A stretch of DNA of 64,000 nucleotides from NCBI GenBank assembly GCA_000751555.1, contig CCEZ01000049.1, forward strand, positions 337,247 to 401,246, written 5' to 3'. This document shows, in pieces, positions 53,986-63,972 of this stretch. Numbering within the stretch: position 1 is the stretch's first letter; each line of letters starts with the position of its first letter. The DNA is from Anaerosalibacter massiliensis. Its GTDB lineage: Bacteria > Bacillota > Clostridia > Tissierellales > Sporanaerobacteraceae. The notes beneath the pieces are model-generated. The model ran no database searches, was not told the DNA's origin, and saw only the letters and a program-made list of their open reading frames with translations. The position numbers and the translations under genes are program-made.

Positions 53986-55290
53986 TTATTTCAAATATGA
54001 CATAGGATTTACAGCTCCTCCACCTACTCTTACTTCAAAGTGACAATGTGGACCAGTTGAATTACCAGTGCTACCTGCTCTTGCTATTACTTGACCTCTT
54101 TTTACACTTTGACCAGCACTAACTACCAAAGATGAATTATGCCCATAAAGAGTTGCTATTCCTCCTGGGTGAGCTATAATTACAGCATTTCCATATCCAC
54201 CTTTAGATTGTGCTTCTATTACTATACCATCTGCTGCTGCAACTATTGGTGTACCAGTAGGTGCTGGAATATCTATTCCTGAATGGTATTTTTTAGTTCC
54301 AAATATTGGATGAATTCTGTATCCAAAAGGCGAACTAATACCATAATGTCCTGGAACAGGCCAAGATAATCTGCCTCCTGAGTAAGCTGGAGTACTATTT
54401 GAACTACCTGAATTGCTTGAACTATTAGATTTTCCTGTGCTATTTCCATTGCTTGAGTTATTAGTTTTTCCTGAATTACTTGAATTATCTACTACAGCTG
54501 TATTATTATTTTTCTTATTTTCATTTGATTTTTTGGTTGCATTTGCTGCTGCCATTTGAGCCTCAGCTTTTTTCTGAAGTTCTGCAATCTCAGAATTTAA
54601 ACTATGTGATAGTGCATTTAATTCATCTAATTGTTGTTCTAATTTTGACTTGTCCTTTTCAACAACATTCATAAGTTTTTGCTTGCTTCTTGTTGCAACC
54701 ATCAATTCATTTTTCTTTGATTCTACTTGTCTTTTAGTAGATTCTGCTTCAGCTATTTGAGTTTTAAGTTCTTTCTTCTTAGTATCCATTATATTTTTTT
54801 GTTCTTGCATATAATCAAGTAGATCAGTATCATGTTCAACTACTGATTGAACCATTTCTTTTCTTAATAGAAAGTCTTTCATATCAGCTGCTGAAAGTAG
54901 AACTTCTATGTATCCAATATTTCCATTCATATACATAGCTCTAAGTCTAGAATTAAATGAATCTTTTCTTTCTCCTATTTTTCTTTCAGCTTCTTCAATC
55001 TCTTTAGTAGTTTTTTCTATATCATTATTTAAATTTGTAAGTTTATTTTCAACTTTACTTAACTCATCACCTGTTTCATTTACTTCTTTGTCTAAAGATT
55101 TTATTTCAGTTGATAAGTCTTTTTGTTTTTTCTCTAATTCTTTTATTTGAGTTTGTTTATTTTGCTTTTGTTTGTTCACCCCCTTTTGTTCATTTTTTAA
55201 ACTGTTTACATCTCCTGTTGCATACACTGCTACACAATTAAATACCAATAGTGCTATAAGCAATGTTATGACTTTTTTACTACGCCCCAT
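53986..55290 (-). CDS. Coiled-coil M23 peptidoglycan hydrolase, EnvC-like (paralogue 1)
   Basis: 434 aa from the ATG after AAGGAGG. Same signal and coiled coil as its neighbour, then an Asn/Ser-rich low-complexity linker (~270-320) and a LytM/M23 domain with 'HSGIDIPAPTG', 'YGHNSS' and 'PHCHFEV'. It lies 25 bp after ftsX, the usual place for an FtsEX-activated hydrolase. The linker is longer and more Asn-rich than in paralogue 2. Confidence 0.93.
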   Translation of the reverse strand: MGRSKKVITLLIALLVFNCVAVYATGDVNSLKNEQKGVNKQKQNKQTQIKELEKKQKDLSTEIKSLDKEVNETGDELSKVENKLTNLNNDIEKTTKEIEEAERKIGERKDSFNSRLRAMYMNGNIGYIEVLLSAADMKDFLLRKEMVQSVVEHDTDLLDYMQEQKNIMDTKKKELKTQIAEAESTKRQVESKKNELMVATRSKQKLMNVVEKDKSKLEQQLDELNALSHSLNSEIAELQKKAEAQMAAANATKKSNENKKNNNTAVVDNSSNSGKTNNSSNGNSTGKSNSSSNSGSSNSTPAYSGGRLSWPVPGHYGISSPFGYRIHPIFGTKKYHSGIDIPAPTGTPIVAAADGIVIEAQSKGGYGNAVIIAHPGGIATLYGHNSSLVVSAGQSVKRGQVIARAGSTGNSTGPHCHFEVRVGGGAVNPMSYLK

Positions 55291-55315
55291 AAAATTTAAA
55301 GCCTCCTTCCTGAAA

Positions 55316-56221
55316 CTATACATTTAAAAATCTTTTCAAGGATACTAAGCTACCTAAAGTTCCAATTCCAACACCAATAGCTACAAACATAATACTAATA
55401 TCTTTTAGCAATGTATAAGGTGCTACTAAATATACTGTAAATATTACATATAGTCTTTCATTTATAAAATGGAAAATATATTCATATCCATAGTTGACTA
55501 TAAGAATAGATAGTACTGCACCTATAAGGCCTAATAGAATTCCTTCTATAATAAAAGGTCCTCTAATATAGCCATTGCTAGCTCCTACATACTTCATAAT
55601 ATTTACTTCTTTTTTCCTTGCTGTTACTGTGATTTTTATAGTATTTGAAATAATAAACACTGATATAAACATTAATATGGCTATTGCTATGATTCCTGCA
55701 ACTCTTATATAATTAGCTGTTGAAATAAGCTTGTTGATTACATCCTTATAATATTTTACTCCTTCTATTCCCTTTATATCTTTTACGTTTTCTACAACTT
55801 TATCTGCATATTCTATATTCTCTAATTGAATGGTATATGAATTAGGTAATGGATTTTCATCTTCCAATCCTTCAAATGAATATCCCTTATCACCTAAATC
55901 TTCTTTCATTATTTTCATTGCATCATCTTTAGTGACAAGACTTAAATTTTTAACACCACCAAAAGATTTTATCTTATTTCCTATTTCCTCAATTTGTTCC
56001 TCTTTAACACTATCTTCTAAAAATACCTGTACCTCATCAAATTTACTTTGGGTTTCATTTACTATATTGTTAATACTCAATATCATAATTAGTACCATTC
56101 CTAATATAACTAGAACAGCAGTAATAGAGCCTACTGAAGCTAAACCCATACCTCTATTTCTCCACATGCCTTGAAATCCTTGTTTGAGAACATTCTTGAA
56201 TATCCTAAAACTCATATTCAT
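55316..56221 (-). CDS. ftsX: Cell-division permease-like protein FtsX
   Basis: ~301 aa from an ATG with AAGGG five bases upstream; this overlaps the end of ftsE. Four membrane helices (one at ~20-45, three at ~175-300), and a large extracellular domain (~50-165) between the first two ('GGVKNLSLVTKDDAMKIMK'), which binds the hydrolase coiled coil. It transmits FtsE ATP hydrolysis to the M23 enzymes encoded next. Confidence 0.95.
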   Translation of the reverse strand: MNMSFRIFKNVLKQGFQGMWRNRGMGLASVGSITAVLVILGMVLIMILSINNIVNETQSKFDEVQVFLEDSVKEEQIEEIGNKIKSFGGVKNLSLVTKDDAMKIMKEDLGDKGYSFEGLEDENPLPNSYTIQLENIEYADKVVENVKDIKGIEGVKYYKDVINKLISTANYIRVAGIIAIAILMFISVFIISNTIKITVTARKKEVNIMKYVGASNGYIRGPFIIEGILLGLIGAVLSILIVNYGYEYIFHFINERLYVIFTVYLVAPYTLLKDISIMFVAIGVGIGTLGSLVSLKRFLNV

Positions 56222-56891
56222 ACACACCCTTCTCTTCATCTCTTGCCACTTTTCCATCTTCTAAAGCTACTACTCTTCTTTTCATACAGTTTACTATATC
56301 TTTAGCATGTGTGGCCATTAAAACAGTAGTTCCTCTCCCATTTATACCTTTTAAAATTTTCATTATTTCCCAAGCTGTATCTGGATCTAAATTTCCTGTA
56401 GGTTCATCAGCTATAAGTACTGGAGGATTGTTCACAATAGCCCTTGCTATAGAAACTCTCTGGTGTTCACCTCCAGATAATTGATCTGGATAGTCATTTG
56501 CTTTTTCACCTAGCTCCACCATCTCTAATACTTCTGGCACTCTTTTTTTTATTTCCATTGGATGAGAACCAATGATTTCCATAGCAAAAGCTACATTTTC
56601 ATATACGGTTTTATTTGGGAGCAATCTAAAATCTTGGAAGACTACTCCTACTTTTCGTCTTATATAAGGTATTCTTCTGTTTTTTACCTTGGTTATATCC
56701 TTGTCCTCTAGTATGATTTTACCAGATGTAGGTTCTATTTCTTTAAGTAAGAGTTTAATCATTGTAGATTTTCCTGCACCACTATGCCCTACAATAAATA
56801 CAAATTCACCTTTATCAATAGTTATATTTATATTCTCCAAAGCCTTAGTTCCATTTTTATAAACTTTACTCACATTAATAAACTTTATCAC
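56205..56891 (-). CDS. ftsE: Cell-division ATP-binding protein FtsE
   Basis: 228 aa. Walker A 'GHSGAGKSTMIK', Q-loop 'GVVFQDFRLLPNKTVYENVA', signature 'LSGGEHQRVSIARAI', Walker B 'PVLIADEPTGNLDP'. Typical FtsE length. First gene of the ftsE-ftsX-M23-M23-ctpA cluster. Confidence 0.96.
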   Translation of the reverse strand: MIKFINVSKVYKNGTKALENINITIDKGEFVFIVGHSGAGKSTMIKLLLKEIEPTSGKIILEDKDITKVKNRRIPYIRRKVGVVFQDFRLLPNKTVYENVAFAMEIIGSHPMEIKKRVPEVLEMVELGEKANDYPDQLSGGEHQRVSIARAIVNNPPVLIADEPTGNLDPDTAWEIMKILKGINGRGTTVLMATHAKDIVNCMKRRVVALEDGKVARDEEKGVYEYEF

Positions 56892-57107
56892 GTTCTTACC
56901 ACCTTTACTATGAGTCTTTTAAAGTAAGTACCTATTATAACATAAAAAAACTTTATTTACATATATTTATTTTATCATATCTAATATAGTGTCTTCTACT
57001 AATTTTTCTTATTTTATTTGTTTTTTCGTTATATTTTTCCATTAATTTGTATTCTGAATTTATATTATATTATAATATAAATTAGATAGATATCAAGGGG
57101 TGATTTC

Positions 57108-57692
57108 ATGAATAAGGAAATTTTAAGAAAACAGTTTTTGGCAAAACGTAGTAAACTTCCTAATAAAGATGCTGAGGAAAAAAGTAATATAATAACTAAT
57201 AAATTATTAGACTTACAAATATACAAAAATTCTTCATTTATAATGTCTTATATAGCTTTTAGAAAAGAAGTAAGGACTAAGAAGTTTATAAAACATTCTA
57301 TATCTAATGGTAAAAGAGTTGGTGTCCCTATAACAGTTCACAAAACAAAGGAACTTATTGTATCTGAGTTGAAGGATTTTGATAATGAACTAGTCATTGG
57401 CTACTATAATATATTAACACCTAAAAGTCAGTATATCAGAAGGGTGTCCCCTTCAATTGTAGATTTAGTAATTGTTCCTGGTGCAGTATTTGATAAAGAT
57501 GGATATAGAATTGGATATGGAGGAGGATATTATGATAGATTTTTAAAAAAATTAAATAAGGATGCAGTAACTATTGGATTTGCTTATAATTTTCAATTAG
57601 TAGACTCATTGCCAAGAAGTAAATACGATATTCCTGTAGACTATATTTTAACAGAAAAACAACTTATTTCTTGTAAAACAAGAAATATTTAA
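57108..57692 (+). CDS. 5-formyltetrahydrofolate cyclo-ligase
   Basis: 194 aa. 'YIAFRKEVRTKKFI', 'DLVIVPGAVFDKDGYRIGYG' and 'GGYYDRFL' are the family's substrate and nucleotide motifs. It converts 5-formyl-THF to 5,10-methenyl-THF with ATP. RBS AAGGGGTGA. It precedes the CofE-like gene by ~50 bp. Confidence 0.95.
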   Translation: MNKEILRKQFLAKRSKLPNKDAEEKSNIITNKLLDLQIYKNSSFIMSYIAFRKEVRTKKFIKHSISNGKRVGVPITVHKTKELIVSELKDFDNELVIGYYNILTPKSQYIRRVSPSIVDLVIVPGAVFDKDGYRIGYGGGYYDRFLKKLNKDAVTIGFAYNFQLVDSLPRSKYDIPVDYILTEKQLISCKTRNI

Positions 57693-57764
57693 ATAGACCT
57701 ATTAAATCTTAATTATAGTGATATAATATATAGGGTAATTTATTTGATTTTAGGAGGAATTTTT

Positions 57765-58946
57765 ATGGCGAGAACAGTGGGTACAACAGTAAGAGGCATA
57801 AGGGCTCCTATTGTTAAAAAGGGAGATGACATAGTAAATATTGTAGTTAATTCTATCATTGAATCTTCTGAAGCTGAGAACTATGCTATTAAGGATAGAG
57901 ATATCATTGGAATAACTGAATCTTTAATTGCAAGAGCTCAAGGTAACTATGCAGGAGTAGAAGAAATTGTGGAAGATATAAACAACAATTTTAAAAAAGA
58001 TGTTGGTATAGTCTTCCCTATACTTAGTAGAAATAGATTTTCCATTATACTTAAGGCAATAGCAATGACAGGTAAAAAAATATACCTTGTGCTCAACTAT
58101 CCTTGCGATGAAGTCGGAAATTGTTTAATGGATAAAGATAAAATGTATGATTTAGAAATTAATCCTTATACCGATAACTTAAATGAGAACGAATACAGAA
58201 ATTTGTTTGGTTACAATGTAGCTCACCCTTTTACAGGTGTAGATTATGTAAAAATGTATAAAGAACTAGCAATAAATGACAATATTAAAATATATCTATC
58301 AAACGATCCTTTAAGTGTTTTAGAATATTCAAAGGATGTATTAGTTGCAAATATTCATGAAAGGGAGAGAACTAAAGAGCTTCTTAAAAAAGCTGGTGGT
58401 GAAAATATATTAGGATTAGATAATATATTAACTAAATCTATTAATGGCAGTGGATACAATCCAGAATATGGCTTATTAGGTTCTAATATGGCTACAGAAA
58501 CTAAACTTAAGCTATTCCCTAGAGACTCCCAATCTTATGTGGAAGATATTCAAAATAAAATGAGAGAAATCACTGGAAAAGAAGTTGAAGTCATGATATA
58601 TGGAGATGGAGCTTTTAAAGATCCTGCAGGTAAGATATGGGAGCTTGCAGATCCTGTTGTTTCTCCTGGATATACAAAAGGTCTTCAAGGAACTCCAAAT
58701 GAGCTAAAATTAAAATACTTAGCTGACAATGAATTAGACAGTTTAGATAAAGAAAAAGCAGAAGAAATGTTAAAGGAAAAAATTAGACATAAAGATTCAT
58801 TAGAAAAAGCTGCATCCTTAGGCACAACACCTAGAAAGATCACAGATCTATTAGGAAGCCTATGTGATTTAACTAGTGGTAGTGGAGATAAAGGAACGCC
58901 TATAGTATATATTCAAGGATATTTTGATAATTATGCAACAGAGTAG
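57765..58946 (+). CDS. CofE-like (F420-0:gamma-glutamyl ligase family) protein
   Basis: 393 aa from the ATG after AGGAGG. The N-terminus '[20 protein letters not shown]' and '[15 protein letters not shown]' match the CofE/FbiB N-terminal fold, and '[20 protein letters not shown]' is a second conserved block. F420 synthesis genes are absent here and F420 is not usual in this group, so the real substrate may be another gamma-glutamyl or folate-type acceptor; the adjacent folate enzyme hints at polyglutamylation, which is only inference. Confidence 0.8.
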   Translation: MARTVGTTVRGIRAPIVKKGDDIVNIVVNSIIESSEAENYAIKDRDIIGITESLIARAQGNYAGVEEIVEDINNNFKKDVGIVFPILSRNRFSIILKAIAMTGKKIYLVLNYPCDEVGNCLMDKDKMYDLEINPYTDNLNENEYRNLFGYNVAHPFTGVDYVKMYKELAINDNIKIYLSNDPLSVLEYSKDVLVANIHERERTKELLKKAGGENILGLDNILTKSINGSGYNPEYGLLGSNMATETKLKLFPRDSQSYVEDIQNKMREITGKEVEVMIYGDGAFKDPAGKIWELADPVVSPGYTKGLQGTPNELKLKYLADNELDSLDKEKAEEMLKEKIRHKDSLEKAASLGTTPRKITDLLGSLCDLTSGSGDKGTPIVYIQGYFDNYATE

Positions 58947-58964
58947 CTAAATAGCTACTCTGTT
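58938..58964. terminator. Bidirectional terminator
   Basis: AACAGAGTAGCTA/TAGCTACTCTGTT hairpin between convergent genes. Confidence 0.8.
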
Positions 58965-58970
58965 CTTCTA

Positions 58971-60023
58971 TTAATCTTCTAATTTTTTTATTTTATATTG
59001 TCTTTCTATATATCTTCCTAAAAGAGTTCTTATTACTGCCACTATTGGAACTGCAAAGAGCATTCCCCAAACTCCAAAAAATCCACCACCTATTATTATA
59101 GCTGTAATAATCCAAAATGGTTTCATTCCCACTTTCACTCCAAGTATCTTAGGTCCTAGATACAGTCCATCAAACTGTTGCAATGCAAATATAAATATAA
59201 CAACCCACAACGCCTTCAACGGCCTATCAAATAAAGTTATAATTCCTGCTGGAATCATTCCAATAAGCGGGCCAAAGTATGGAATCATATTAGTTACCCC
59301 TACAATTAAACTTATCAATAAAGAATAAGGGACTCTTAAAATTAAACATCCTACAAAACATAACAAGCCTATTATGAAAGAGTCAATTATTTTACCAACA
59401 AAAAATTTAGAAAAAGCCTCTTTTATTTCTCTTTGAACATTAATTATTGATTCTGCTCTATGCTTTGGAAATACTGCATAAGCTAGTCGCTTAAATCCTT
59501 CTGCAAATTCCTCTTTGTCTTTTAAAATATAAATAGATATTATAGAACCTAGAATGAAGTTTAAAAATCCAGAAGTAAAGTTTATAACTTGGGTTACAGT
59601 TTTATTTAATAATGGAGTTATACTTCTAGTAGCCTTAATCATAGCTTCATCTAAAGCTTCTTTTACTTCGTCAATTACTCCATATTTATCTATTATAGCA
59701 AGTTTAGAAGGCATAGATTCAAACCATTGTTCAGTGGCTCTAACATAATCAGGGAACTCTTTAATTAATGTTTTTATACTTTCAATAACTGTTGGTGTGA
59801 TAAATACAAAGAATAAAGCTATTATTCCAAAAAATATTATATATACAATAAGGATATTAATCCATCTCTTGAAGGTATACTTTCTTTCTAAATAAACTAA
59901 TAGTGAATTCAAAAAAAAGGAGATAACAAAAGCCCATATAAAAGGCTTAGATATTTTTCTTAATGTAAAAGTAAAGCTCTGACTAGATATTAACCTAAAT
60001 AAAATAAATGTAATTATTAACAA
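58971..60023 (-). CDS. AI-2E family (PerM-like) membrane transporter
   Basis: At least 350 aa; ~8 membrane helices with the C-terminal family core 'PYFGPLIGMIPAGIITL' and 'GVWGMLFAVPIVAVIR'. The TTG used here lacks an RBS. The frame continues upstream with KRKTNYIKIFF, and AAAGGAG lies 8 nt before an ATA at 60057-60059, so translation may begin there and give a normal positively charged N-terminus. Transported compound unknown. Confidence 0.88.
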   Translation of the reverse strand: MLIITFILFRLISSQSFTFTLRKISKPFIWAFVISFFLNSLLVYLERKYTFKRWINILIVYIIFFGIIALFFVFITPTVIESIKTLIKEFPDYVRATEQWFESMPSKLAIIDKYGVIDEVKEALDEAMIKATRSITPLLNKTVTQVINFTSGFLNFILGSIISIYILKDKEEFAEGFKRLAYAVFPKHRAESIINVQREIKEAFSKFFVGKIIDSFIIGLLCFVGCLILRVPYSLLISLIVGVTNMIPYFGPLIGMIPAGIITLFDRPLKALWVVIFIFALQQFDGLYLGPKILGVKVGMKPFWIITAIIIGGGFFGVWGMLFAVPIVAVIRTLLGRYIERQYKIKKLED

Positions 60024-60123
60024 AAAGAATATTTTTATATAATTTGTTTTTCTTTTTATTTCTATCGCTCCTTTCTACATATTACATCTAACTATTTTAT
60101 CACTTTTTTCATCTATATTAAAG

Positions 60124-60837
60124 TTAATTTAAAAAAATTTCAGATATTTTTTTATCTATCTTCCTATTATTTATATTAATTTCTGGATTAACTATATCTA
60201 ATAAAGGATTATGTTCTGCTTCTCCACATATATCTACCCCTAGAACTTTACAATATCTATTTATAAGTTTTAGCCAATTTACAAGACTAACAAGTTCCAT
60301 ATCACCTTGATCCCAGGAAGTTTTAACTATTTTCCCTTTTAAAACATCTTTATCTACACTTATATATACACGTCTTCCTTCTATTTTTTTTATAATATTG
60401 AAATCTAAAGTCTTATTTCCGTCTTCAATATATTGTATAAATGGACAATCTAAAATATCTTTAGGCATATATTTCTTATTTGATCCAATTATTAATAGTC
60501 CACTAGTTAAATTTTCTTCTATACAGTTTCTAACCCAGGAACCACAAGTTATAACATATTTATCTGTTTTATCTATATCAAAGTGATTGTCAAATAGTAC
60601 CAACATTGGTTTCAATAAAAATCTTTTTATTAAAAAATAACTAATATAGTGAAAATCCCCTGTTCCTAAATAAGCTATAGACTTTTTAGGCAGGGAATTT
60701 AAAAAATTATCAACTGTATCTTTTTTAGATATATCAAAATATTTTGGATGAAAATCATATTTATTTAACCTTATTTTTAAATTTATAAAATTAAACTGTT
60801 CGTTGTTAAGCTTTCTTTTCTCATTAAGTGTAGTCAA
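60124..60837 (-). CDS. Arginase/ureohydrolase-fold protein of unknown substrate
   Basis: 237 aa, shorter than arginase (~300). Metal-site motifs of the fold in order: 'GTGDFHYIS' (like GGDHS), 'LFDNHFDID' (like DAHxD) and 'SVDKDVL' (like SxDxDxxDP). 'WDQGDMEL' follows. TTG start with GGGGGAAT. Could hydrolyse a guanidino or formimino compound; not identifiable further. It is 16 bp after the LonB gene and co-directional. Confidence 0.65.
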   Translation of the reverse strand: MTTLNEKRKLNNEQFNFINLKIRLNKYDFHPKYFDISKKDTVDNFLNSLPKKSIAYLGTGDFHYISYFLIKRFLLKPMLVLFDNHFDIDKTDKYVITCGSWVRNCIEENLTSGLLIIGSNKKYMPKDILDCPFIQYIEDGNKTLDFNIIKKIEGRRVYISVDKDVLKGKIVKTSWDQGDMELVSLVNWLKLINRYCKVLGVDICGEAEHNPLLDIVNPEININNRKIDKKISEIFLN

Positions 60838-60853
60838 TTTTTATTCCCCCATG

Positions 60854-63238
60854 TTATTTCCTATCTTTACTCATTTGTGAGTACTCCTCTAATCTTTTCT
60901 GCACTAAATAATTAATTGTTCCTTCCTCATAGTTTCCTCTTTTATTTATTTTTCCAGCTCTAACTCCTGTAAGTATTTCTATACCTTCATCTATTGTTTT
61001 TATAGCATATATTTTAAACTTTCCATCTTTTACTGCAACTACTACTTCATCATTTAACATTAAATTATCTAAATTCTTATAAGGTATTATAACTCCTTCT
61101 CCTCCCCTAAATCCTTTTAATTTGCAAACATTATAATATCCTTCTATTTTTTCATTTATACCACCTATAGGTTGAATAACTCCTTTTTGATTTACAGAAC
61201 CAGTTACTGCAATAGCTTGATTGATAGGTATATTTGCTAAACTAGAAAGAAGGGCATATATTTCAGTACTAGAAGCACTATCACCATCCACACCATCATA
61301 AGACTGTTCAAAGGTAATACTTGCTGTCATAGAAAGCTGAGTTGTCTTAGCATACTTTTCTCCTAAATATCCACCTAATATTAGTACTCCTTTATCATAT
61401 ATATTTCCACTCTGTCCTACTTCTCTTTCTATATTTATTATTCCTTCTTTTCCTGAAAATGTATTTACAGTTATTTTATTAGGTTTGCCAAAAGTATATT
61501 GGCCTATACTCATAATAGCCAGGCCATTTATTTCTCCTACCTTATATCCCTCAGTATCTATCAATAATGTATTGTTTTCAATTAATCCTAATAATTTTTC
61601 TTCATATATATTATTTCTATATACTTTATTAGATATAGCTCTTTCAACATCTTCTTTCACAACTATATTTTTGTTTTCCTTAGTAGCCCAAGCATCTGCT
61701 TCGTAAAGTATTTCTACTAATTCATTAAATCTAGCAGTAAGCTTATTCTGATTTCCAGATATTCTACTACTTAAATCTATTATAGCTGCAAGAGCAGTCC
61801 TGTCAAAAGGTTTTAAACTTTCTTCTCTGCATTGATAAGCAACAAAAGAACCGATCTTCTCAATATTTTCTTCATTTCTTTCCATTTCCACATCAAAATC
61901 TGCTCTTATTTTAAATAATTTCTTAAAATCTTCATCATATTGATAAAGTAAATGGTATGTTAAATAATCGCCAATAATTATAACTTTTGTATCTATTGGA
62001 ATAGGTTCTGGTCTCAATGTTTCAGAAATGATATTTAACCCAGTTATATTTTCAATAACAATTTCTTCTGCTGAAATAGCTCTCTTTAAACCTTCCCAAG
62101 CTATCCTACTTTGAAGTATATCCTTTGCCTGTATGATTAAATAACCGCTATTAGCTTCATGCATAGAACCTGGACGTATCTTTGTATGATCAGTCCTTAG
62201 CCCTCCCAGTTCATTTACATATTCTATTTTCCCTAAAAGATTATGATAATTTGGGTTCATCTCTCTTATGACTGGTGCTCCTTCTACATCTTTGTTATCA
62301 ATAAATAAATTTACTTCATATCTTTTGAAAAAACCCTCTTTCTCATTTGTTGGAGATAGTATATTTTCAATATAATTGTCTTTATTGTCATCTAAGAACA
62401 TTTGAAAATTTTGAATTATATCCTCTTTCATATTAGAAAAATAGTTTTCAATTCCTTCTTGTTCTTTAAATTTTTCTATAAGTGGATCTATATATAGAGA
62501 CGATATTTCTAAAACTTTTTCTTCTTTTAATTTTTTCATTTCACTTTTAAGATTATTTTCTATATCTCTTATTCTTTGCACATAGTCAAAAGTTTTATTG
62601 CTTAGTTCATTAGAGGATTTTTTTATTTCTTCTACTTCTTCTTCTGATAAATTTTCAATCTCTTTATCTGTCATAGGTCTATCTCCTACTAGAGGTATGC
62701 TAAGTATTCCTTTTTCTGTTTGTTTAAATACAAAACCATAGTCCTTTGCTACTTCATTTAACTCATCTATTACATCTTCAGCTTTCTTTTGGTTTTGGGT
62801 ATATATTATATTCTTGCTGTCTTCATATTCTTTTGATGATAATATTTTAGGTATATCCATCTTTATATTGTTAATGGCATCTTTTACATCTATTTTAAAT
62901 ACTTTTCCTAACCCTGGAAATAGGCTTATAGCTTTAGGAGAATTTGGTCTTTTAAAATTAAAAACATAACACCAATCTTTAGGTGTTTTTTTATTCTTAC
63001 TAAAATCTTTTGCTACAAGATAAGAATAACTGTTTTTTCCCGTTCCTGTAAGCCCTGATACATATATATTGTATCCTTTCCTTTTAACTGACAATCCAAA
63101 TTTTAATGCTTCCATTGCTCTTTTCTGTCCTATAAGTTCTCTAGATACTGGAATTTTTTCAGTAGTATCATATTTAAACATACTAGGATCACATTTTTTT
63201 CTTAAAATATTATAAGGCAGTTCATATTTTTCTCTCAT
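60854..63238 (-). CDS. LonB-type ATP-dependent protease
   Basis: 794 aa from the ATG after GGAGGTG. AAA+ part with Walker A 'GLTGTGKNSYSY', an inserted coiled-coil region (~180-330), and a C-terminal Lon protease domain with catalytic Ser654 ('GDSASS') and Lys697 ('NEKIEG'), 43 residues apart as in Lon. The family is typical of Clostridia, distinct from LonA. No N-terminal substrate domain of LonA is present. Confidence 0.93.
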   Translation of the reverse strand: MREKYELPYNILRKKCDPSMFKYDTTEKIPVSRELIGQKRAMEALKFGLSVKRKGYNIYVSGLTGTGKNSYSYLVAKDFSKNKKTPKDWCYVFNFKRPNSPKAISLFPGLGKVFKIDVKDAINNIKMDIPKILSSKEYEDSKNIIYTQNQKKAEDVIDELNEVAKDYGFVFKQTEKGILSIPLVGDRPMTDKEIENLSEEEVEEIKKSSNELSNKTFDYVQRIRDIENNLKSEMKKLKEEKVLEISSLYIDPLIEKFKEQEGIENYFSNMKEDIIQNFQMFLDDNKDNYIENILSPTNEKEGFFKRYEVNLFIDNKDVEGAPVIREMNPNYHNLLGKIEYVNELGGLRTDHTKIRPGSMHEANSGYLIIQAKDILQSRIAWEGLKRAISAEEIVIENITGLNIISETLRPEPIPIDTKVIIIGDYLTYHLLYQYDEDFKKLFKIRADFDVEMERNEENIEKIGSFVAYQCREESLKPFDRTALAAIIDLSSRISGNQNKLTARFNELVEILYEADAWATKENKNIVVKEDVERAISNKVYRNNIYEEKLLGLIENNTLLIDTEGYKVGEINGLAIMSIGQYTFGKPNKITVNTFSGKEGIINIEREVGQSGNIYDKGVLILGGYLGEKYAKTTQLSMTASITFEQSYDGVDGDSASSTEIYALLSSLANIPINQAIAVTGSVNQKGVIQPIGGINEKIEGYYNVCKLKGFRGGEGVIIPYKNLDNLMLNDEVVVAVKDGKFKIYAIKTIDEGIEILTGVRAGKINKRGNYEEGTINYLVQKRLEEYSQMSKDRK

Positions 63239-63320
63239 TGCAAACACCTCCACACTGTCTAATTAATATATACCCTATATTTAATCATATGTATTAAAAC
63301 TTTCTTTGATATTTTTTATG

Positions 63321-63360
63321 TTTAAAAGAGGTTATCCATTTTAAGATAACCTCTTTTAAA
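63321..63360 (-). terminator. Terminator of the PrcB-like gene
   Basis: A 16-bp stem TTTAAAAGAGGTTATC/GATAACCTCTTTTAAA downstream of the 145-aa gene and upstream of the LonB gene. Confidence 0.8.
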
Positions 63361-63406
63361 CATCTTCTGTATATTTAAAATATAGATATATAATGTCATA
63401 AAATAA

Positions 63407-63844
63407 TTAATCATCATATTCTACTTCTAATTTTATGTCGGCAGGTAGTTTATCTAAATTGGTTTTTACAACTGTAAAGGGATAGGATATTTTTTGAGCT
63501 ACAATCTGATCTGGTTTAGGATCTTTAAATTTAGCAAATACAGTAATACCAAATTTATTGTCCTCTTTTTTCCCCCTTTCAATTTTATCTATTGTAACTG
63601 AATACCCTTCCATGTTTTTTTCTCCTCTCGTAACAACTACATATATTTCTTCTTCAATTTTACAGCTCAAAGCTCTCTCTTCAGATAAGTAGTTTGGAAG
63701 AAGATCCTTTAACTTTTGTGGAACCTCATCAGTTTGAAGAACCTTAAATTTCACCTCTCTATCACCTTCATTTAAATATTTTGGAACTAATATTATTCCT
63801 AAAATAATAATACACACTATAATACCAATCCAGACTTTTTTCAT
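63407..63844 (-). CDS. Membrane-anchored PrcB C-terminal-like domain protein
   Basis: 145 aa. N-terminal membrane helix (~4-22). The rest, with 'GEKNMEGYSVTIDKIERGKK', 'GITVFAKFKDPKPDQIVAQK' and 'SYPFTVVKTN', resembles the PrcB_C beta domain of exported clostridial proteins (GGYsV.I ... yP..vv). Original PrcB modulates the PrtP protease of Treponema; here the role is unknown. Ends before a clear terminator. Confidence 0.6.
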   Translation of the reverse strand: MKKVWIGIIVCIIILGIILVPKYLNEGDREVKFKVLQTDEVPQKLKDLLPNYLSEERALSCKIEEEIYVVVTRGEKNMEGYSVTIDKIERGKKEDNKFGITVFAKFKDPKPDQIVAQKISYPFTVVKTNLDKLPADIKLEVEYDD

Positions 63845-63921
63845 TAACTCCCCCCTACAAATGGAAATAAATACTCTATATTATATTTATTATTTTCTCA
63901 TGCTATTTATGATATAGTAAT

Positions 63922-63962
63922 AAAAAACTGTCATCGAAAACTATGAAAGTATTCAATGACAG
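63922..63962 (-). terminator. Terminator of a gene beyond the right edge
   Basis: CTGTCATTGAA pairs with TTCGATGACAG (one G-T), followed by TTTTTT on the minus strand. Confidence 0.75.
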
Positions 63963-63972
63963 ATACTAATTA

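Noticed and set aside
53328..54005. 225-codon plus-strand frame opposite the M23 hydrolase gene
   Set aside because: Ser/Phe-rich antisense of a Lys/Glu-rich coiled coil, with no RBS; an artefact of composition.
57765..58946. True coenzyme F420 biosynthesis enzyme
   Set aside because: No other F420 gene nearby and the protein is longer than CofE; kept only as CofE-like.
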